DNA of 64,000 nucleotides from an uncultured Winogradskyella sp. (GCF_947498345.1 NZ_CANMJY010000015.1:1-64000), one strand, 5' to 3'. Shown: positions 1-10,033, numbered from the stretch's first letter. Notes: generated from the letters alone by a model not told the origin. A program made the numbers and translations.

Positions 1-7
1 TTTTTTG

Positions 8-47
8 AACACCCTTACTATTTTTTAGTAAGGGTGTTTTGCTTTTT
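8..47 (+). terminator. Rho-independent terminator of an upstream plus-strand gene
   Basis: A perfect 13-bp stem (8-20 with 26-38) with a five-T loop is followed by a T-rich tract at 37-47. The U-tract is only present in the plus-strand transcript, so it ends a gene lying before this window, not the minus-strand gene at 86-322. Confidence 0.8.
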
Positions 48-85
48 ATAAACCTTACTTTAGTAAATTGTAGATTTAATAATCT

Positions 86-322
86 CTATTTCTTTTTAAA
101 TATGCTATTCAGTATAGTATTAAGGCCTATAAATAGCATGGCTATAGCTGTTATGCAGAGTATAATAGATGCAATAAGTAAAGGTATATAAAGCGGTTTA
201 TCATCATTATCTAAAGCGAGGTGTAATAATGTTGGTCCAGCAAACATTAGAAAGAGGCAAATACCCATTTGTTTTAATCCTTTACCTAGCAGTTGTTTAT
301 CAGTTCTGTTATTTTCGTCCAT
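86..322 (-). CDS. DUF6095 family small membrane protein
   Basis: This 78-residue protein has a charged N-terminus and two hydrophobic segments, at about residues 19-37 and 46-67, followed by a short basic tail, so it is a small two-pass inner-membrane protein. It resembles the DUF6095 family found in Flavobacteriaceae, whose function is unknown. Its start overlaps the end of murQ by 14 bp, so it is very likely co-transcribed with and translated after murQ. Nothing in the sequence ties it directly to peptidoglycan recycling beyond that linkage. Confidence 0.8.
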   Translation of the reverse strand: MDENNRTDKQLLGKGLKQMGICLFLMFAGPTLLHLALDNDDKPLYIPLLIASIILCITAIAMLFIGLNTILNSIFKKK

Positions 323-1121
323 GGATTATACTTTGTCTAACACTTTTATATTCTTGAAGTAATTTTGAAGCTTCTTCTTTCGAGATGTTTAATTCGTTCA
401 TAACCATTTTTACACCTCTATCTACTAGCTTATCATTGCTGAGTTGCATGTCTACCATTTTATTACCTTTTACTCTTCCTAATTTAATCATAGTAGTTGT
501 AGTAATTATGTTAAGGACTAATTTTTGAGCTGTTCCTGCTTTCATTCTTGAACTCCCTGTTAAGAATTCTGGTCCAACAATAACTTCTATAGGAAATTGC
601 GCTGTTTGACTCAAAGGGCTATTTTTATTACAGGTAATACATCCGGTGGTAATATTATTTTCATTGCATTGTTTTAAAGTATGTACAACATATGGTGTGG
701 TACCAGATGCTGCAATGCCAATTACTATATCTTTTTCTGATATGTTATATTTCTGAAGATCTTTCCAACCTTGAGTAGTTGAATCTTCTGCATTTTCGAC
801 AGCTTTTCTAATGGCCTCATCTCCTCCTGCTATTAACCCAATTACTAAATCATGAGAGACACCAAATGTAGGCGGACATTCTGAAGCATCTAAAATACCT
901 AAACGACCACTTGTGCCAGCGCCTATATAGAATAGTCGACCACCATTTTTTAATTTCTCGACAACATTATAGACTAATGTTTCTATTTGAGAAATGGACT
1001 TTTCTACTGCTAGAGGCACCGTTTTATCTTCGGAATTAATGCTGGTAATTATCTCATTAATTGACATCTTTTCTAGATGATTATAATGAGAATCTTCTTC
1101 AGTGGTCTTGGTAAAATTCAT
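309..1121 (-). CDS. murQ: N-acetylmuramic acid 6-phosphate etherase MurQ
   Basis: MurQ cleaves the D-lactyl ether of MurNAc-6-phosphate to give GlcNAc-6-phosphate during cytoplasmic recycling of cell-wall sugars. The 270-residue protein is a single SIS-fold domain. It has the phosphosugar loop GAGTSGRLG (residues 67-75), the family signature ECPPTF with the acidic residue at 81, and the downstream AVENAED segment that carries the second conserved glutamate. E. coli MurQ is nearly 300 residues; the shorter C-terminus is usual for flavobacterial versions, and the reading frame is intact. It is followed by the overlapping DUF6095 gene. No transporter or AnmK gene lies beside it here. Confidence 0.95.
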   Translation of the reverse strand: MNFTKTTEEDSHYNHLEKMSINEIITSINSEDKTVPLAVEKSISQIETLVYNVVEKLKNGGRLFYIGAGTSGRLGILDASECPPTFGVSHDLVIGLIAGGDEAIRKAVENAEDSTTQGWKDLQKYNISEKDIVIGIAASGTTPYVVHTLKQCNENNITTGCITCNKNSPLSQTAQFPIEVIVGPEFLTGSSRMKAGTAQKLVLNIITTTTMIKLGRVKGNKMVDMQLSNDKLVDRGVKMVMNELNISKEEASKLLQEYKSVRQSIIHGRK

Positions 1122-1172
1122 AGTTTAAAGGTAAGAAATAATTTGGCTGATTGGTGCGTTAGTGGTAGTAAC

Positions 1173-1233
1173 GGCATCCTCTGCTTTTTGAGGCAGAGAT
1201 ATAGTGGATGACGCGACCCTTTTGGGTGACGCC
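1173..1233. repeat. Compound double-hairpin intergenic element
   Basis: The 126-bp gap between murQ and the DUF4249 gene holds two adjacent inverted repeats. Hairpin one pairs CTCTGC (1179-1184) with GCAGAG (1193-1198); alternatively CATCC (1175-1179) pairs with GGATG (1206-1210) outside it. Hairpin two pairs ACCC (1216-1219) with GGGT (1224-1227), extended by GCG/CGC across a two-base bulge. It is GC-richer than its surroundings and has no U-tract, so it looks more like a dispersed palindromic (REP-like) unit than a terminator. I see one copy in this window. Confidence 0.45.
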
Positions 1234-1247
1234 AACAAAGAAAATTA

Positions 1248-2063
1248 CTACTCTACTGTGTAAATAAGTTCATCGACTTCTGAAAGCCTAAAATAACCAA
1301 ATGGAAAATTATCTGGGTTAGTTATATTAATACAGTTTCCTCTAACGGTTGCTGGCTGTGTCTCAAACGGACCGCCACCTTCTTCGCTACCTTGTTGTAG
1401 TAATATAAACATAAACTCATAAAAACGTTCACTTACTCCATAGTTTCTTATGGTTACTATATCCCCAGATTCGAGGTCTTCTTCGGTATAAAAGCCAAAG
1501 ATTTGATTGCCATCGGTAAATCTATCATCATAAACTTCTAGCGTAGGAATTACAGGTATGTTACTTATAAATTCGAAGAAGTAATAATTTTCTATATCTG
1601 CAGGGTCGGTATAGAATGCTTTAAGTTCTATATCTTCGCCAGAAAAACCTCCTTCATTTTCTTGTTCTACAAAGTCAATAGGTACAACAGATTTGAGCGT
1701 TTCAGTACCAGTATATGTTTCTCCTTGATATTGAATGGTCAAGATGTATATTTCATCTATTACGGGTACAAATGCGTTGTTTCTATATATACCGCTTTGT
1801 CCATCTTCAATAAAACTAAATGTGTTATTATTTGAATCTGTAATTTGAACATTTGCGCCATTTGCTGGCGGTACGTCATCATCAAAGAAAGGTGCTGTAA
1901 GGCTTAGTTTTATGCTTTGTTCATTTCCTGATGTGTTTTTAAACCAATTAATAGAAGCGTCTATAACTAATCTTGGCTCGGTTTCGTTAAGATCTACGTC
2001 TATAACATCTTCGCAATTTGTGCAAAAACTAAAAAGCAATATTAAGATTAATAATTTTTTCAT
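1248..2063 (-). CDS. DUF4249 lipoprotein partner of the TonB receptor
   Basis: This 271-residue protein has a lipoprotein signal (hydrophobic residues 3-13 and a cysteine at 17, followed by EDVIDVDLNE, the usual beginning of DUF4249 proteins). The rest is predicted beta-rich, with an early Ig/carboxypeptidase-like segment (VQITDSNNNTFSF). DUF4249 proteins are found in Bacteroidota next to TonB-dependent receptors. Here the gene begins 5 bp after the receptor gene at 2069-4447 ends, so they form one transcript. It probably sits on the outer membrane as an accessory to the receptor. The substrate cannot be read from the sequence. Confidence 0.85.
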   Translation of the reverse strand: MKKLLILILLFSFCTNCEDVIDVDLNETEPRLVIDASINWFKNTSGNEQSIKLSLTAPFFDDDVPPANGANVQITDSNNNTFSFIEDGQSGIYRNNAFVPVIDEIYILTIQYQGETYTGTETLKSVVPIDFVEQENEGGFSGEDIELKAFYTDPADIENYYFFEFISNIPVIPTLEVYDDRFTDGNQIFGFYTEEDLESGDIVTIRNYGVSERFYEFMFILLQQGSEEGGGPFETQPATVRGNCINITNPDNFPFGYFRLSEVDELIYTVE

Positions 2064-2068
2064 TAGTT

Positions 2069-4447
2069 CTAAAATTTAAAATTATAAGACACTGATGGCA
2101 CTATACCAAATATAGCAAGGCGTACAGCTTCATTTGTGCCAGACATTCTGTTTTCTCTAAATGTAATATTAGCTGCATTTCTGCGGTTATAAACGTTATA
2201 TATACCAAATACCCACTCTCCTTTAAATCGTTTTTCACTATCGGGTTTAGGGTTATAATTTACAGCCAAATCTAATCTGTGATAACTTGTTAATCTGCTA
2301 GAATTTCTGGCTTCGTAGCTAGGTACGGTTATACCATTATATTGGTATTGGCCATTAGGAAATGTTGCTGGTTGACCAGTTTGAAATATAAAATTAGAAC
2401 TAAACGACCATTTCTTATTTAAGTCGTAGCTTCCGGTTAGAGAGATATCGTGGGTTTTATCAAAAGGTGTATTATACCACTTTCCATTATTTATACCAGT
2501 TTCTATTGTAGTTCTACCTTGTGTACGCTGCTCGGATTTTGATAATGTGTAAGCTAACCAACCTTTAAGTTTGCCCTCGTTTTTTCTAAATAAAATTTCC
2601 ATTCCATACGCTCTCGCTTCTCCATTAAGTATAACTTGTTCTATAGCGTTATTTGCTATTAAATCTGCACCGTCTGTATAATCGATACGGTTTTGTATGG
2701 TTTTATAAAACCCCTCAATTTCTAATGAATATTCATTATCCTTGAATGTTCTAAAATATCCTAAAGCCACTTGGTCTAGCAACTGAGGTTTAACATATTT
2801 ACCACTTGGTGTCCAAACATCTAAGGGAGTAGGTGAGCTTGTATTTGATAGAAGATGCAAGTATTGACTCATTCGATTATAACTTGCTTTGATAGATGAC
2901 TTATCATTTAATTGATATGCAATTGCTAAACGCGGCTCGATATTTGCAAAAGATTCAATAATATCGCTACGATCAAATGTTTCGGTACCTATTGGGTCTG
3001 CTTTTTCATAAATACCAAGTTCTTCATTGAAGATAACAGGATTATTATTATCATAAATATTTAGCTCGTCTTGACCCAAACGATGAAAAGTACTAAATCT
3101 GGCACCATAACTTACAGATAGTTTATTACTCAACTTATGCTCTGCATCAATATAAATGGCATTTTCAAAAGCATACTTATCAATTAGTTTAAAGGGGTTT
3201 ATACCAGAACTTTCGGTTGTAGGTTCGATTTCGCCTGGATTGAATTTATAGTAGATGCTATTGAGGCCATATTCTAGCTTAAAATTATTGCTTATATAAT
3301 GCTTAAAATCGTATTTAAGATTAAAATTCCTAATACCAGATTCCCAATCGAACTCAACAAAATTCAACTTTAATCCATAATAGTAGTCTGAATAAATTAA
3401 TGAAAGATTTGAAAATAGCTTGTCTGAAAATAGGTGATTCCAACGAAAATTTACTACAGTATTACCATAAGTATTTTCGAAACTATCTTGAATTTCAAAT
3501 ACATCTCTTCCAAAATAACCAGAAAGGTAGATGCTATTGTTAGCATTAAGCCTATAACTCAGTTTAGTGTTTAAATCATAGAAATAAGCGACATTATCTA
3601 AATCGAAAAGCGGTAAAAACAAATGCGCATAACTGCTTCTTCCACCTAATAAAAAAGAACCTTTGTCTTTTTTGATCGGTCCCTCTGCTAATAATCTACT
3701 AGAAATTAGTCCGATCCCTCCATTCATATGGAACTCGCTACTATTCCCTTCTTTTTGATAGATATCTAGTACAGAAGATACACGACCTCCATATTTTGCT
3801 GGAATTCCACCCTTGTATAATTTGATGTCCTTTATGGCATCGGGATTAAAAACTGAAAAGAAACCAAATAAGTGTGATGAGTTGAAAATGGTCGCTTCAT
3901 CTAATAAAATAAGATTCTGATCTGCAGCTCCACCTCTAACGTTAAAGCCAGAAGAACCTTCACCTGCATTAGTCACACCTGGAAGTAAAGTAATTGATTT
4001 TATAACATCAACTTCTCCAAGAACTACAGGCATATTTTTAATGGTCTTAATCGTAAGACTATTAACACTCATTTGAGGTTTTTTGATATTTAGCTTTTCT
4101 ACATCTTCTGTTATAACAACAGCTTCTAGGCTTTCAGCTGATTCAGTAAGCTTAAAACTTTTAATCATGTCGTTATTAAGAATAATAGTTTCAGAAATGG
4201 TTTTAAAGCCTAAATAGCTTATTTGTATGTTGTAAGTTCCTTCTGGTAATGTAATAGAGTAGAAACCATATTCATTTGTCATCGTTCCGGATTGAATTTC
4301 TGGAATGATAATGTTAACACCAATTAATGTTTCGTTGCTTTGACTATCGGTAATTGTTCCACTTAGAGTAAATTTTTCTTGAGCAAGAATTGTAGTAAGA
4401 GGACTTAAAAATAGAAAGAGTAATAGTACTCTAAAGCATGTAGTCAT
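2069..4447 (-). CDS. TonB-dependent outer-membrane receptor
   Basis: The 792-residue protein starts with a signal peptide (cleavage near residue 22, ILAQ). A carboxypeptidase-regulatory-like beta domain follows (about 26-110, with the typical ETLIGVNI and GTYNIQISYLGF segments). The plug domain (about 125-235) contains GFNVRGGAADQNLILLDEA and GGIPAKYGGR. A long 22-strand-type beta-barrel runs to the terminal aromatic VSYNFKF. Such receptors import large or scarce nutrients using TonB/ExbBD energy. Its operon partner is the DUF4249 lipoprotein, not a SusD homologue, so this is not a classic polysaccharide-utilisation locus. No regulator or enzyme nearby indicates the ligand. Confidence 0.93.
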   Translation of the reverse strand: MTTCFRVLLLFLFLSPLTTILAQEKFTLSGTITDSQSNETLIGVNIIIPEIQSGTMTNEYGFYSITLPEGTYNIQISYLGFKTISETIILNNDMIKSFKLTESAESLEAVVITEDVEKLNIKKPQMSVNSLTIKTIKNMPVVLGEVDVIKSITLLPGVTNAGEGSSGFNVRGGAADQNLILLDEATIFNSSHLFGFFSVFNPDAIKDIKLYKGGIPAKYGGRVSSVLDIYQKEGNSSEFHMNGGIGLISSRLLAEGPIKKDKGSFLLGGRSSYAHLFLPLFDLDNVAYFYDLNTKLSYRLNANNSIYLSGYFGRDVFEIQDSFENTYGNTVVNFRWNHLFSDKLFSNLSLIYSDYYYGLKLNFVEFDWESGIRNFNLKYDFKHYISNNFKLEYGLNSIYYKFNPGEIEPTTESSGINPFKLIDKYAFENAIYIDAEHKLSNKLSVSYGARFSTFHRLGQDELNIYDNNNPVIFNEELGIYEKADPIGTETFDRSDIIESFANIEPRLAIAYQLNDKSSIKASYNRMSQYLHLLSNTSSPTPLDVWTPSGKYVKPQLLDQVALGYFRTFKDNEYSLEIEGFYKTIQNRIDYTDGADLIANNAIEQVILNGEARAYGMEILFRKNEGKLKGWLAYTLSKSEQRTQGRTTIETGINNGKWYNTPFDKTHDISLTGSYDLNKKWSFSSNFIFQTGQPATFPNGQYQYNGITVPSYEARNSSRLTSYHRLDLAVNYNPKPDSEKRFKGEWVFGIYNVYNRRNAANITFRENRMSGTNEAVRLAIFGIVPSVSYNFKF

Positions 4448-4530
4448 AATTTATTATATGAGTTTTGAATGATGATGTTATGTTTAAACGATTAACCTAA
4501 AGGATTGTTACACTAAATTATTGAATATTA

Positions 4531-4559
4531 AAAGAGCTTCAATTTTATTGAAGCTCTTT
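4531..4559 (-). terminator. Terminator downstream of icd
   Basis: A perfect 13-bp inverted repeat (4531-4543 with 4547-4559, loop TTT) lies just past the stop codon of the isocitrate dehydrogenase gene at 4570. On the minus strand it ends CTCTTTTAAT. The stem is flanked by T or A on both sides, so it could also act on plus-strand transcripts. Confidence 0.75.
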
Positions 4560-4569
4560 TAACATAAGT

Positions 4570-6795
<2,226 letters not shown>

Positions 6796-6818
6796 TTAAA
6801 AATAAAGTGATTGTGCTA

Positions 6819-6846
6819 AAGCTTAATTTTAAGCTGTGCAAATATA
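6819..6846 (-). promoter_or_regulatory. icd upstream region: -7 element and leader palindrome
   Basis: On the minus strand TATATTTG (6839-6846) matches the Bacteroidota -7 consensus TAnnTTTG, about 50 bp before the icd start. I do not find a good TTG at the expected -33 spacing. Just downstream the transcript would contain the palindrome AGCTTAA-TT-TTAAGCT (6819-6834), which could be an operator or a small 5' hairpin. Confidence 0.4.
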
Positions 6847-6941
6847 CAAAAATGCTACAGTTTTGTTAGTGTGAGATTGATAAGAGCACGCTAAAAATTT
6901 TGATGAATTCGCAATTTATAGCTATTAAAGTTATACTAAAA

Positions 6942-7514
6942 TCACTTCACTTTTATTTTGAATGTTTTTAGTAGTCCTGAAAGGTTTTCTTTTGAGAAAA
7001 TGGCATTCTTTAAATTGTTTCTTGAAGGATCTATACTGAAGTTGAAAGCTGTAGATAAATCTGATTTTTCCAGATTGGTGTTTTCGAATATCACATCTTG
7101 TAAATCGCATTGTTGAAATAGACAGGATTTAATTTCAGAAAATGTAAAATCCACTTGATGTAATTTGCAATCGTAAAACTTAGTATTATTAATAGTTAAC
7201 TCTGAGAACGTACTTAGACTTAAGTTACATCTATTAAAATGAAAAGCCATTAAAAAGCTGTTACAGTCTTTAAAGTTTACACCAACTAATTTGCAAGTTG
7301 TAAATATTGTATCATTAAATGTAGTATGCTTTACGTTAACATTACTAAAATTACAGTCAAAAAATTCGCACTCCAAAAACACAATGTTAGAAATATCAGA
7401 GTTTTCAAAATTACAATTTGTAAAAGCACAATAGCTGTATTCTGCTTTAGAAAGCATACTGGTTCTATAATCTTGATTGGTAAAATTTTGATTATCTATG
7501 TGCGGTAAGTTCAT
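6942..7514 (-). CDS. Pentapeptide-repeat protein, Qnr-like
   Basis: The 190-residue protein is built almost wholly of tandem five-residue units with F or L at the centre (for example CAFTN CNFEN SDISN, then CEFFD CNFSN), which fold as a right-handed quadrilateral beta-helix. The C-terminal stretch (FSIDPSRNNLKNAIFS, then a GLLKTFKI helix) resembles the C-terminal capping segment of the Qnr/MfpA group, which mimic DNA and protect gyrase from quinolones. It has no signal peptide, so it is probably cytoplasmic. It is monocistronic, with the candidate RNA gene upstream. Whether it touches gyrase is inference; many pentapeptide-repeat proteins have no known role. Confidence 0.85.
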   Translation of the reverse strand: MNLPHIDNQNFTNQDYRTSMLSKAEYSYCAFTNCNFENSDISNIVFLECEFFDCNFSNVNVKHTTFNDTIFTTCKLVGVNFKDCNSFLMAFHFNRCNLSLSTFSELTINNTKFYDCKLHQVDFTFSEIKSCLFQQCDLQDVIFENTNLEKSDLSTAFNFSIDPSRNNLKNAIFSKENLSGLLKTFKIKVK

Positions 7515-7597
7515 ACCGTAAATATAAGGCTATGAGATAAATTTTGTATAAGAAAAGTGAGTTGTAAGGCTTTTTAGGTAATACTTAAATGAGCTCT

Positions 7598-7620
7598 ATG
7601 ATTATGTATAGTATAATCAT
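7598..7620. repeat. Inverted repeat upstream of the pentapeptide-repeat gene
   Basis: ATGATTAT (7598-7605) and ATAATCAT (7613-7620) form a perfect 8-bp inverted repeat with a 7-base spacer. It lies about 85 bp before the start of the pentapeptide-repeat gene and 30 bp beyond the candidate RNA terminator. It could be a regulator-binding site. No U-tract of note follows in the minus direction. Confidence 0.3.
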
Positions 7621-7651
7621 TTTGTTTAAAGGGCAAATCTTTAAATTTTTG

Positions 7652-7698
7652 CAAAACAAAAAGCCATATCACTCAGAATAATCTGTGCTGACATGGCT
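7652..7698 (-). terminator. Terminator of the candidate RNA gene
   Basis: In the minus-strand transcript AGCCATGTCA (from 7698) pairs with TGATATGGCT (ending 7662). The stem continues inward through CAGA/TCTG with one bulge and one mismatch to a TTAT loop, and is followed by CTTTTTGTTTT. This is a classic intrinsic terminator, and no annotated minus-strand ORF ends near it. Confidence 0.75.
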
Positions 7699-8072
7699 TC
7701 TTTAGAAACAGTACTAACGTGACTTATTTAGTTTTCACTAACTCAGCTGTATGGTTTACACCATCATCCTTTTCAGTTCAAGTGTTTCTGTTTCGGTGAA
7801 ACGTTTCATACCTTTCAAAATGTATTGACCTGATACTACTAAGTTTCTTAAGACTTGTTTTTCTTGATGTTTTCTTTTTTATCATTCACTTGCGTGTTTG
7901 ATACGGCTAAAAACATTGCTCATCCTTTTCGCGTTCACTTTCGCTTCCGTTACTTCTTCAAAGCTTTCCACTTAGACTTTACAACCTGCAAAGCATACTA
8001 TAATAAAACCTTAGCTTCATGATCAGTTTCCCAACACTTGCCTACACAAGCGGTTTGCTAACCTCAAAAAAC
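7652..8072 (-). ncRNA. Candidate structured non-coding RNA, about 420 nt, unidentified
   Basis: The 793-bp interval between rplS and the pentapeptide-repeat gene has no ORF of 60 codons. Its minus strand is purine-rich and begins after a promoter-like TTG (8105-8107)-N20-TATATTG (8078-8084). It ends at a strong terminator (7652-7698). Between these are many small stems, several closed by GNRA loops: ATGGT-GTAA-ACCAT (7751-7764), TTAGT-GAAA-ACTAA, CGCTTG/CAAGTG with a hexaloop, and CTTTGCA-GGT-TGTAAAG. I searched for the conserved cores of tmRNA and RNase P RNA and did not find them. Two or three very short frames exist (13, 17 and 35 codons), so a peptide-coding transcript is an alternative. 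Confidence 0.5.
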
Positions 8073-8260
8073 AATCTCAATATATAAAGAACGTTACTTT
8101 ATTACAATTTAACATAAATTCAAAATTTCTTTTAAAACCAAACTAGGTTTGTTGTTAATTGTTTAGCTAAAGTATATTTCTATTGCGAAAAAACAAATTT
8201 TTTAACCAATTAGATATAAACATCTTATAAACTATACTTATTAACAAAAGTTAATAACCA

Positions 8261-8288
8261 AAAAAGCTCTCGATATCGAGAGCTTTTT
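8261..8288 (-). terminator. Terminator downstream of rplS
   Basis: A perfect 28-bp palindrome (14-bp arms, AAAAAGCTCTCGAT and its complement) lies 21 bp after the rplS stop codon. A and T tracts at its edges make it usable in both directions; rplS transcripts are the obvious client. Confidence 0.8.
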
Positions 8289-8308
8289 TATAAGGTATGT
8301 AAGTTAAA

Positions 8309-8659
8309 TTATCTTCTAACTTCTTTAATTCTTGCTTTTTTACCAGTAAGACCTCTAAAGTAGAATATACGTGCTCTACGTACTTTACCACGTTTGTTAA
8401 CTTCAACTTTTTGTAATGCAGGTAAGTTAACTGGGAAGATACGTTCTACACCAATTGTACCTGACATTTTACGGATGGTAAATGTTTCAGAAGTTCCTGT
8501 TCCTTTGCGTTGTAATACTACACCTTTAAAGAACTGCGTACGTGTTTTGTTTCCTTCTTTAATTTCGTAGTATACTGTAATTGTATCACCAGCACTAAAT
8601 TCTGGAAGGTCTTTTTTGGTTACAAATTCGTCTTGTACAAATTTTACTAAAGAATCCAT
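8309..8659 (-). CDS. rplS: 50S ribosomal protein L19
   Basis: L19 lies at the 30S-50S interface of the ribosome. The 116-residue protein is full length for the family and shows the expected FSAGDTITVYYEIKEG start, the central QFFKGVVLQRKG, and the basic C-terminus RGKVRRARIFYFRGLTGKKA. It has its own promoter (8733-8762) and terminator. In many bacteria rplS follows trmD directly; here a small lipoprotein gene and a 200-bp promoter region separate them. Confidence 0.97.
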   Translation of the reverse strand: MDSLVKFVQDEFVTKKDLPEFSAGDTITVYYEIKEGNKTRTQFFKGVVLQRKGTGTSETFTIRKMSGTIGVERIFPVNLPALQKVEVNKRGKVRRARIFYFRGLTGKKARIKEVRR

Positions 8660-8732
8660 TGTTTTTTCTTTTATTATGGTTGCTTTATACTAACATTCAC
8701 GATTTTCGCCAGAGGTTAATATAAAGTGGGTG

Positions 8733-8762
8733 CAAAGATAATTATTAATTAGTAATTGGCAA
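8733..8762 (-). promoter_or_regulatory. rplS promoter
   Basis: On the minus strand TTG (8760-8762) is followed after exactly 19 bp by TATCTTTG (8733-8740), which fits the Bacteroidota -33/-7 promoter consensus (TTTG and TAnnTTTG) for the primary sigma factor. It predicts a leader of roughly 65-70 nt before the L19 start codon, room for feedback control by the ribosomal protein. No leader structure was resolved. Confidence 0.65.
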
Positions 8763-8860
8763 TTAATAATACAAAATTTTAATGGACTTAATTTTGTAGA
8801 TTGTTCAGGCGTTTATTTGTTGAGTTACTAGCTATTACTAGTTATTCTGTAAATTAAATA

Positions 8861-9304
8861 CTACCAACAATCATTAAAGAAAGTTGAGTATAGAATTAAA
8901 CCTTCTTTTAATTGTCCGTCTTCATCAAAAAAATAAAGAAATTCACCATTCTTTTTTATTGTCCATTGATTTGTAACTAAAGATGCATATATAGTATCTG
9001 TGCTTTGATTTCTCTTTAATAAAAATGCGTAATCAAAACTTTCAGATAAACCATTTTCAATCTTTTTAAAACTGGAGACTTCTTCATAGAAATGATTTGG
9101 ATTATGGTTTAATTTAATTTTTGCAAACTCTAAATCACCAAATTCCCAAAATGTTTCTTCATTTGGAGGTACAGAATAAGTTTGCATATCCATAAATTTT
9201 ATTACTTCAATATTTTCAACTAAGTCTATTTCTTTTAATTTATTTGAATCTTGACAGGAATTGAATATAATTGAAACTAATATTAGTGTAATAATTTTAC
9301 CCAT
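8861..9304 (-). CDS. Hypothetical lipoprotein between trmD and rplS
   Basis: This 147-residue protein has a short lipoprotein signal (MGKIITLILVSIIFNSC, lipid cysteine at 17). The mature part is acidic, beta-rich and has no domain I recognise; it ends in NDCW. Its start codon lies 2 bp after the trmD stop, so it is read from the trmD transcript. Nothing links it to tRNA modification, and it looks like a lineage-specific insertion in the trmD-rplS neighbourhood. Export to the envelope is supported by the lipobox; function is unknown. Confidence 0.7.
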   Translation of the reverse strand: MGKIITLILVSIIFNSCQDSNKLKEIDLVENIEVIKFMDMQTYSVPPNEETFWEFGDLEFAKIKLNHNPNHFYEEVSSFKKIENGLSESFDYAFLLKRNQSTDTIYASLVTNQWTIKKNGEFLYFFDEDGQLKEGLILYSTFFNDCW

Positions 9305-9306
9305 TG

Positions 9307-9984
9307 TTAATCTTCTAATAAGTCTGGTCGTCGTTCTTGAGTACGTTTATACGCTTGTTCTTCGCGCCATTTCTCTATTTCGCCAAAATTACCACTAAAT
9401 AATATCTCTGGTACTTTCATGCCTTTATATTCTCTTGGTCTGGTGTAAATAGGTGGTGCTAATAAATTATCCTGAAACGAATCGGTGAGGGCAGAAGTCT
9501 CATTGCCTAAGACACCTGGTATTAATCTTATAACAGCATCGCATAATACTGCTGCTCCCAGTTCTCCACCAGACAATACATAATCACCAATAGAGATCTC
9601 TCTGGTTATTAAGGTGTCGCGTACACGCTGATCGACTCCTTTATAATGACCACAAAGAATAATAATATTTTCTTTTAGGGATATTTGGTTAGCAATACCT
9701 TGATTTAAACGTTCACCATCTGGAGTCATATAGATTATCTCATTATAACTACGCTCGGCATGTAAGCTTGAGATGCACTTGTCTATAGGTTCTATAGACA
9801 TTACCATACCTGCTCCACCTCCAAATTGGTAATCGTCTACAGATTTATAATTATCAGAGGTATAATCTCTAAGATTATGAAAATGTACTTCTACTAAATT
9901 AGCTTCTATGGCACGTTTTAGTATGGAAGCCTCGAAAGGACTTTTTATAAGTTCTGGTAAAACGGTAATAATATCTATACGCAT
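9307..9984 (-). CDS. trmD: tRNA (guanine-N1-)-methyltransferase TrmD
   Basis: TrmD transfers a methyl group from AdoMet to N1 of G37 in tRNAs that read CNN codons, preventing +1 frameshifting. The 225-residue protein is full length. It shows the N-terminal [13 protein letters not shown] strand, the [13 protein letters not shown] segment, and the deep trefoil-knot AdoMet site with GHYKGVDQR and [13 protein letters not shown]. The hinge and C-terminal region with the ALTDSFQ and [11 protein letters not shown] motifs follow. A promoter lies at 10004-10033. Confidence 0.97.
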   Translation of the reverse strand: MRIDIITVLPELIKSPFEASILKRAIEANLVEVHFHNLRDYTSDNYKSVDDYQFGGGAGMVMSIEPIDKCISSLHAERSYNEIIYMTPDGERLNQGIANQISLKENIIILCGHYKGVDQRVRDTLITREISIGDYVLSGGELGAAVLCDAVIRLIPGVLGNETSALTDSFQDNLLAPPIYTRPREYKGMKVPEILFSGNFGEIEKWREEQAYKRTQERRPDLLED

Positions 9985-10003
9985 GGTTTATATAAATAGA
10001 GTG

Positions 10004-10033
10004 TAAAGATAGGTTTAATTGAGAGATTTCAAA
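10004..10033 (-). promoter_or_regulatory. trmD promoter
   Basis: On the minus strand TTTG (10030-10033) is followed after 18 bp by TATCTTTA (10004-10011), one base from the TAnnTTTG consensus. It lies about 20 bp before the trmD start codon, so the leader would be very short. Confidence 0.55.

Noticed and set aside
309..1121. Truncated or frameshifted murQ because it is shorter than the E. coli protein
   Set aside because: The frame is clean, all active-site motifs are present, and the short form is normal in this family.
7652..8072. Considered tmRNA, RNase P RNA or 6S RNA for the intergenic transcript
   Set aside because: The tmRNA ends (GGGGCTG start, TCCACCA-type acceptor end), the RNase P GAGGAAAGTCC core and a single long 6S-type hairpin are not visible on either strand, so no known name is given.
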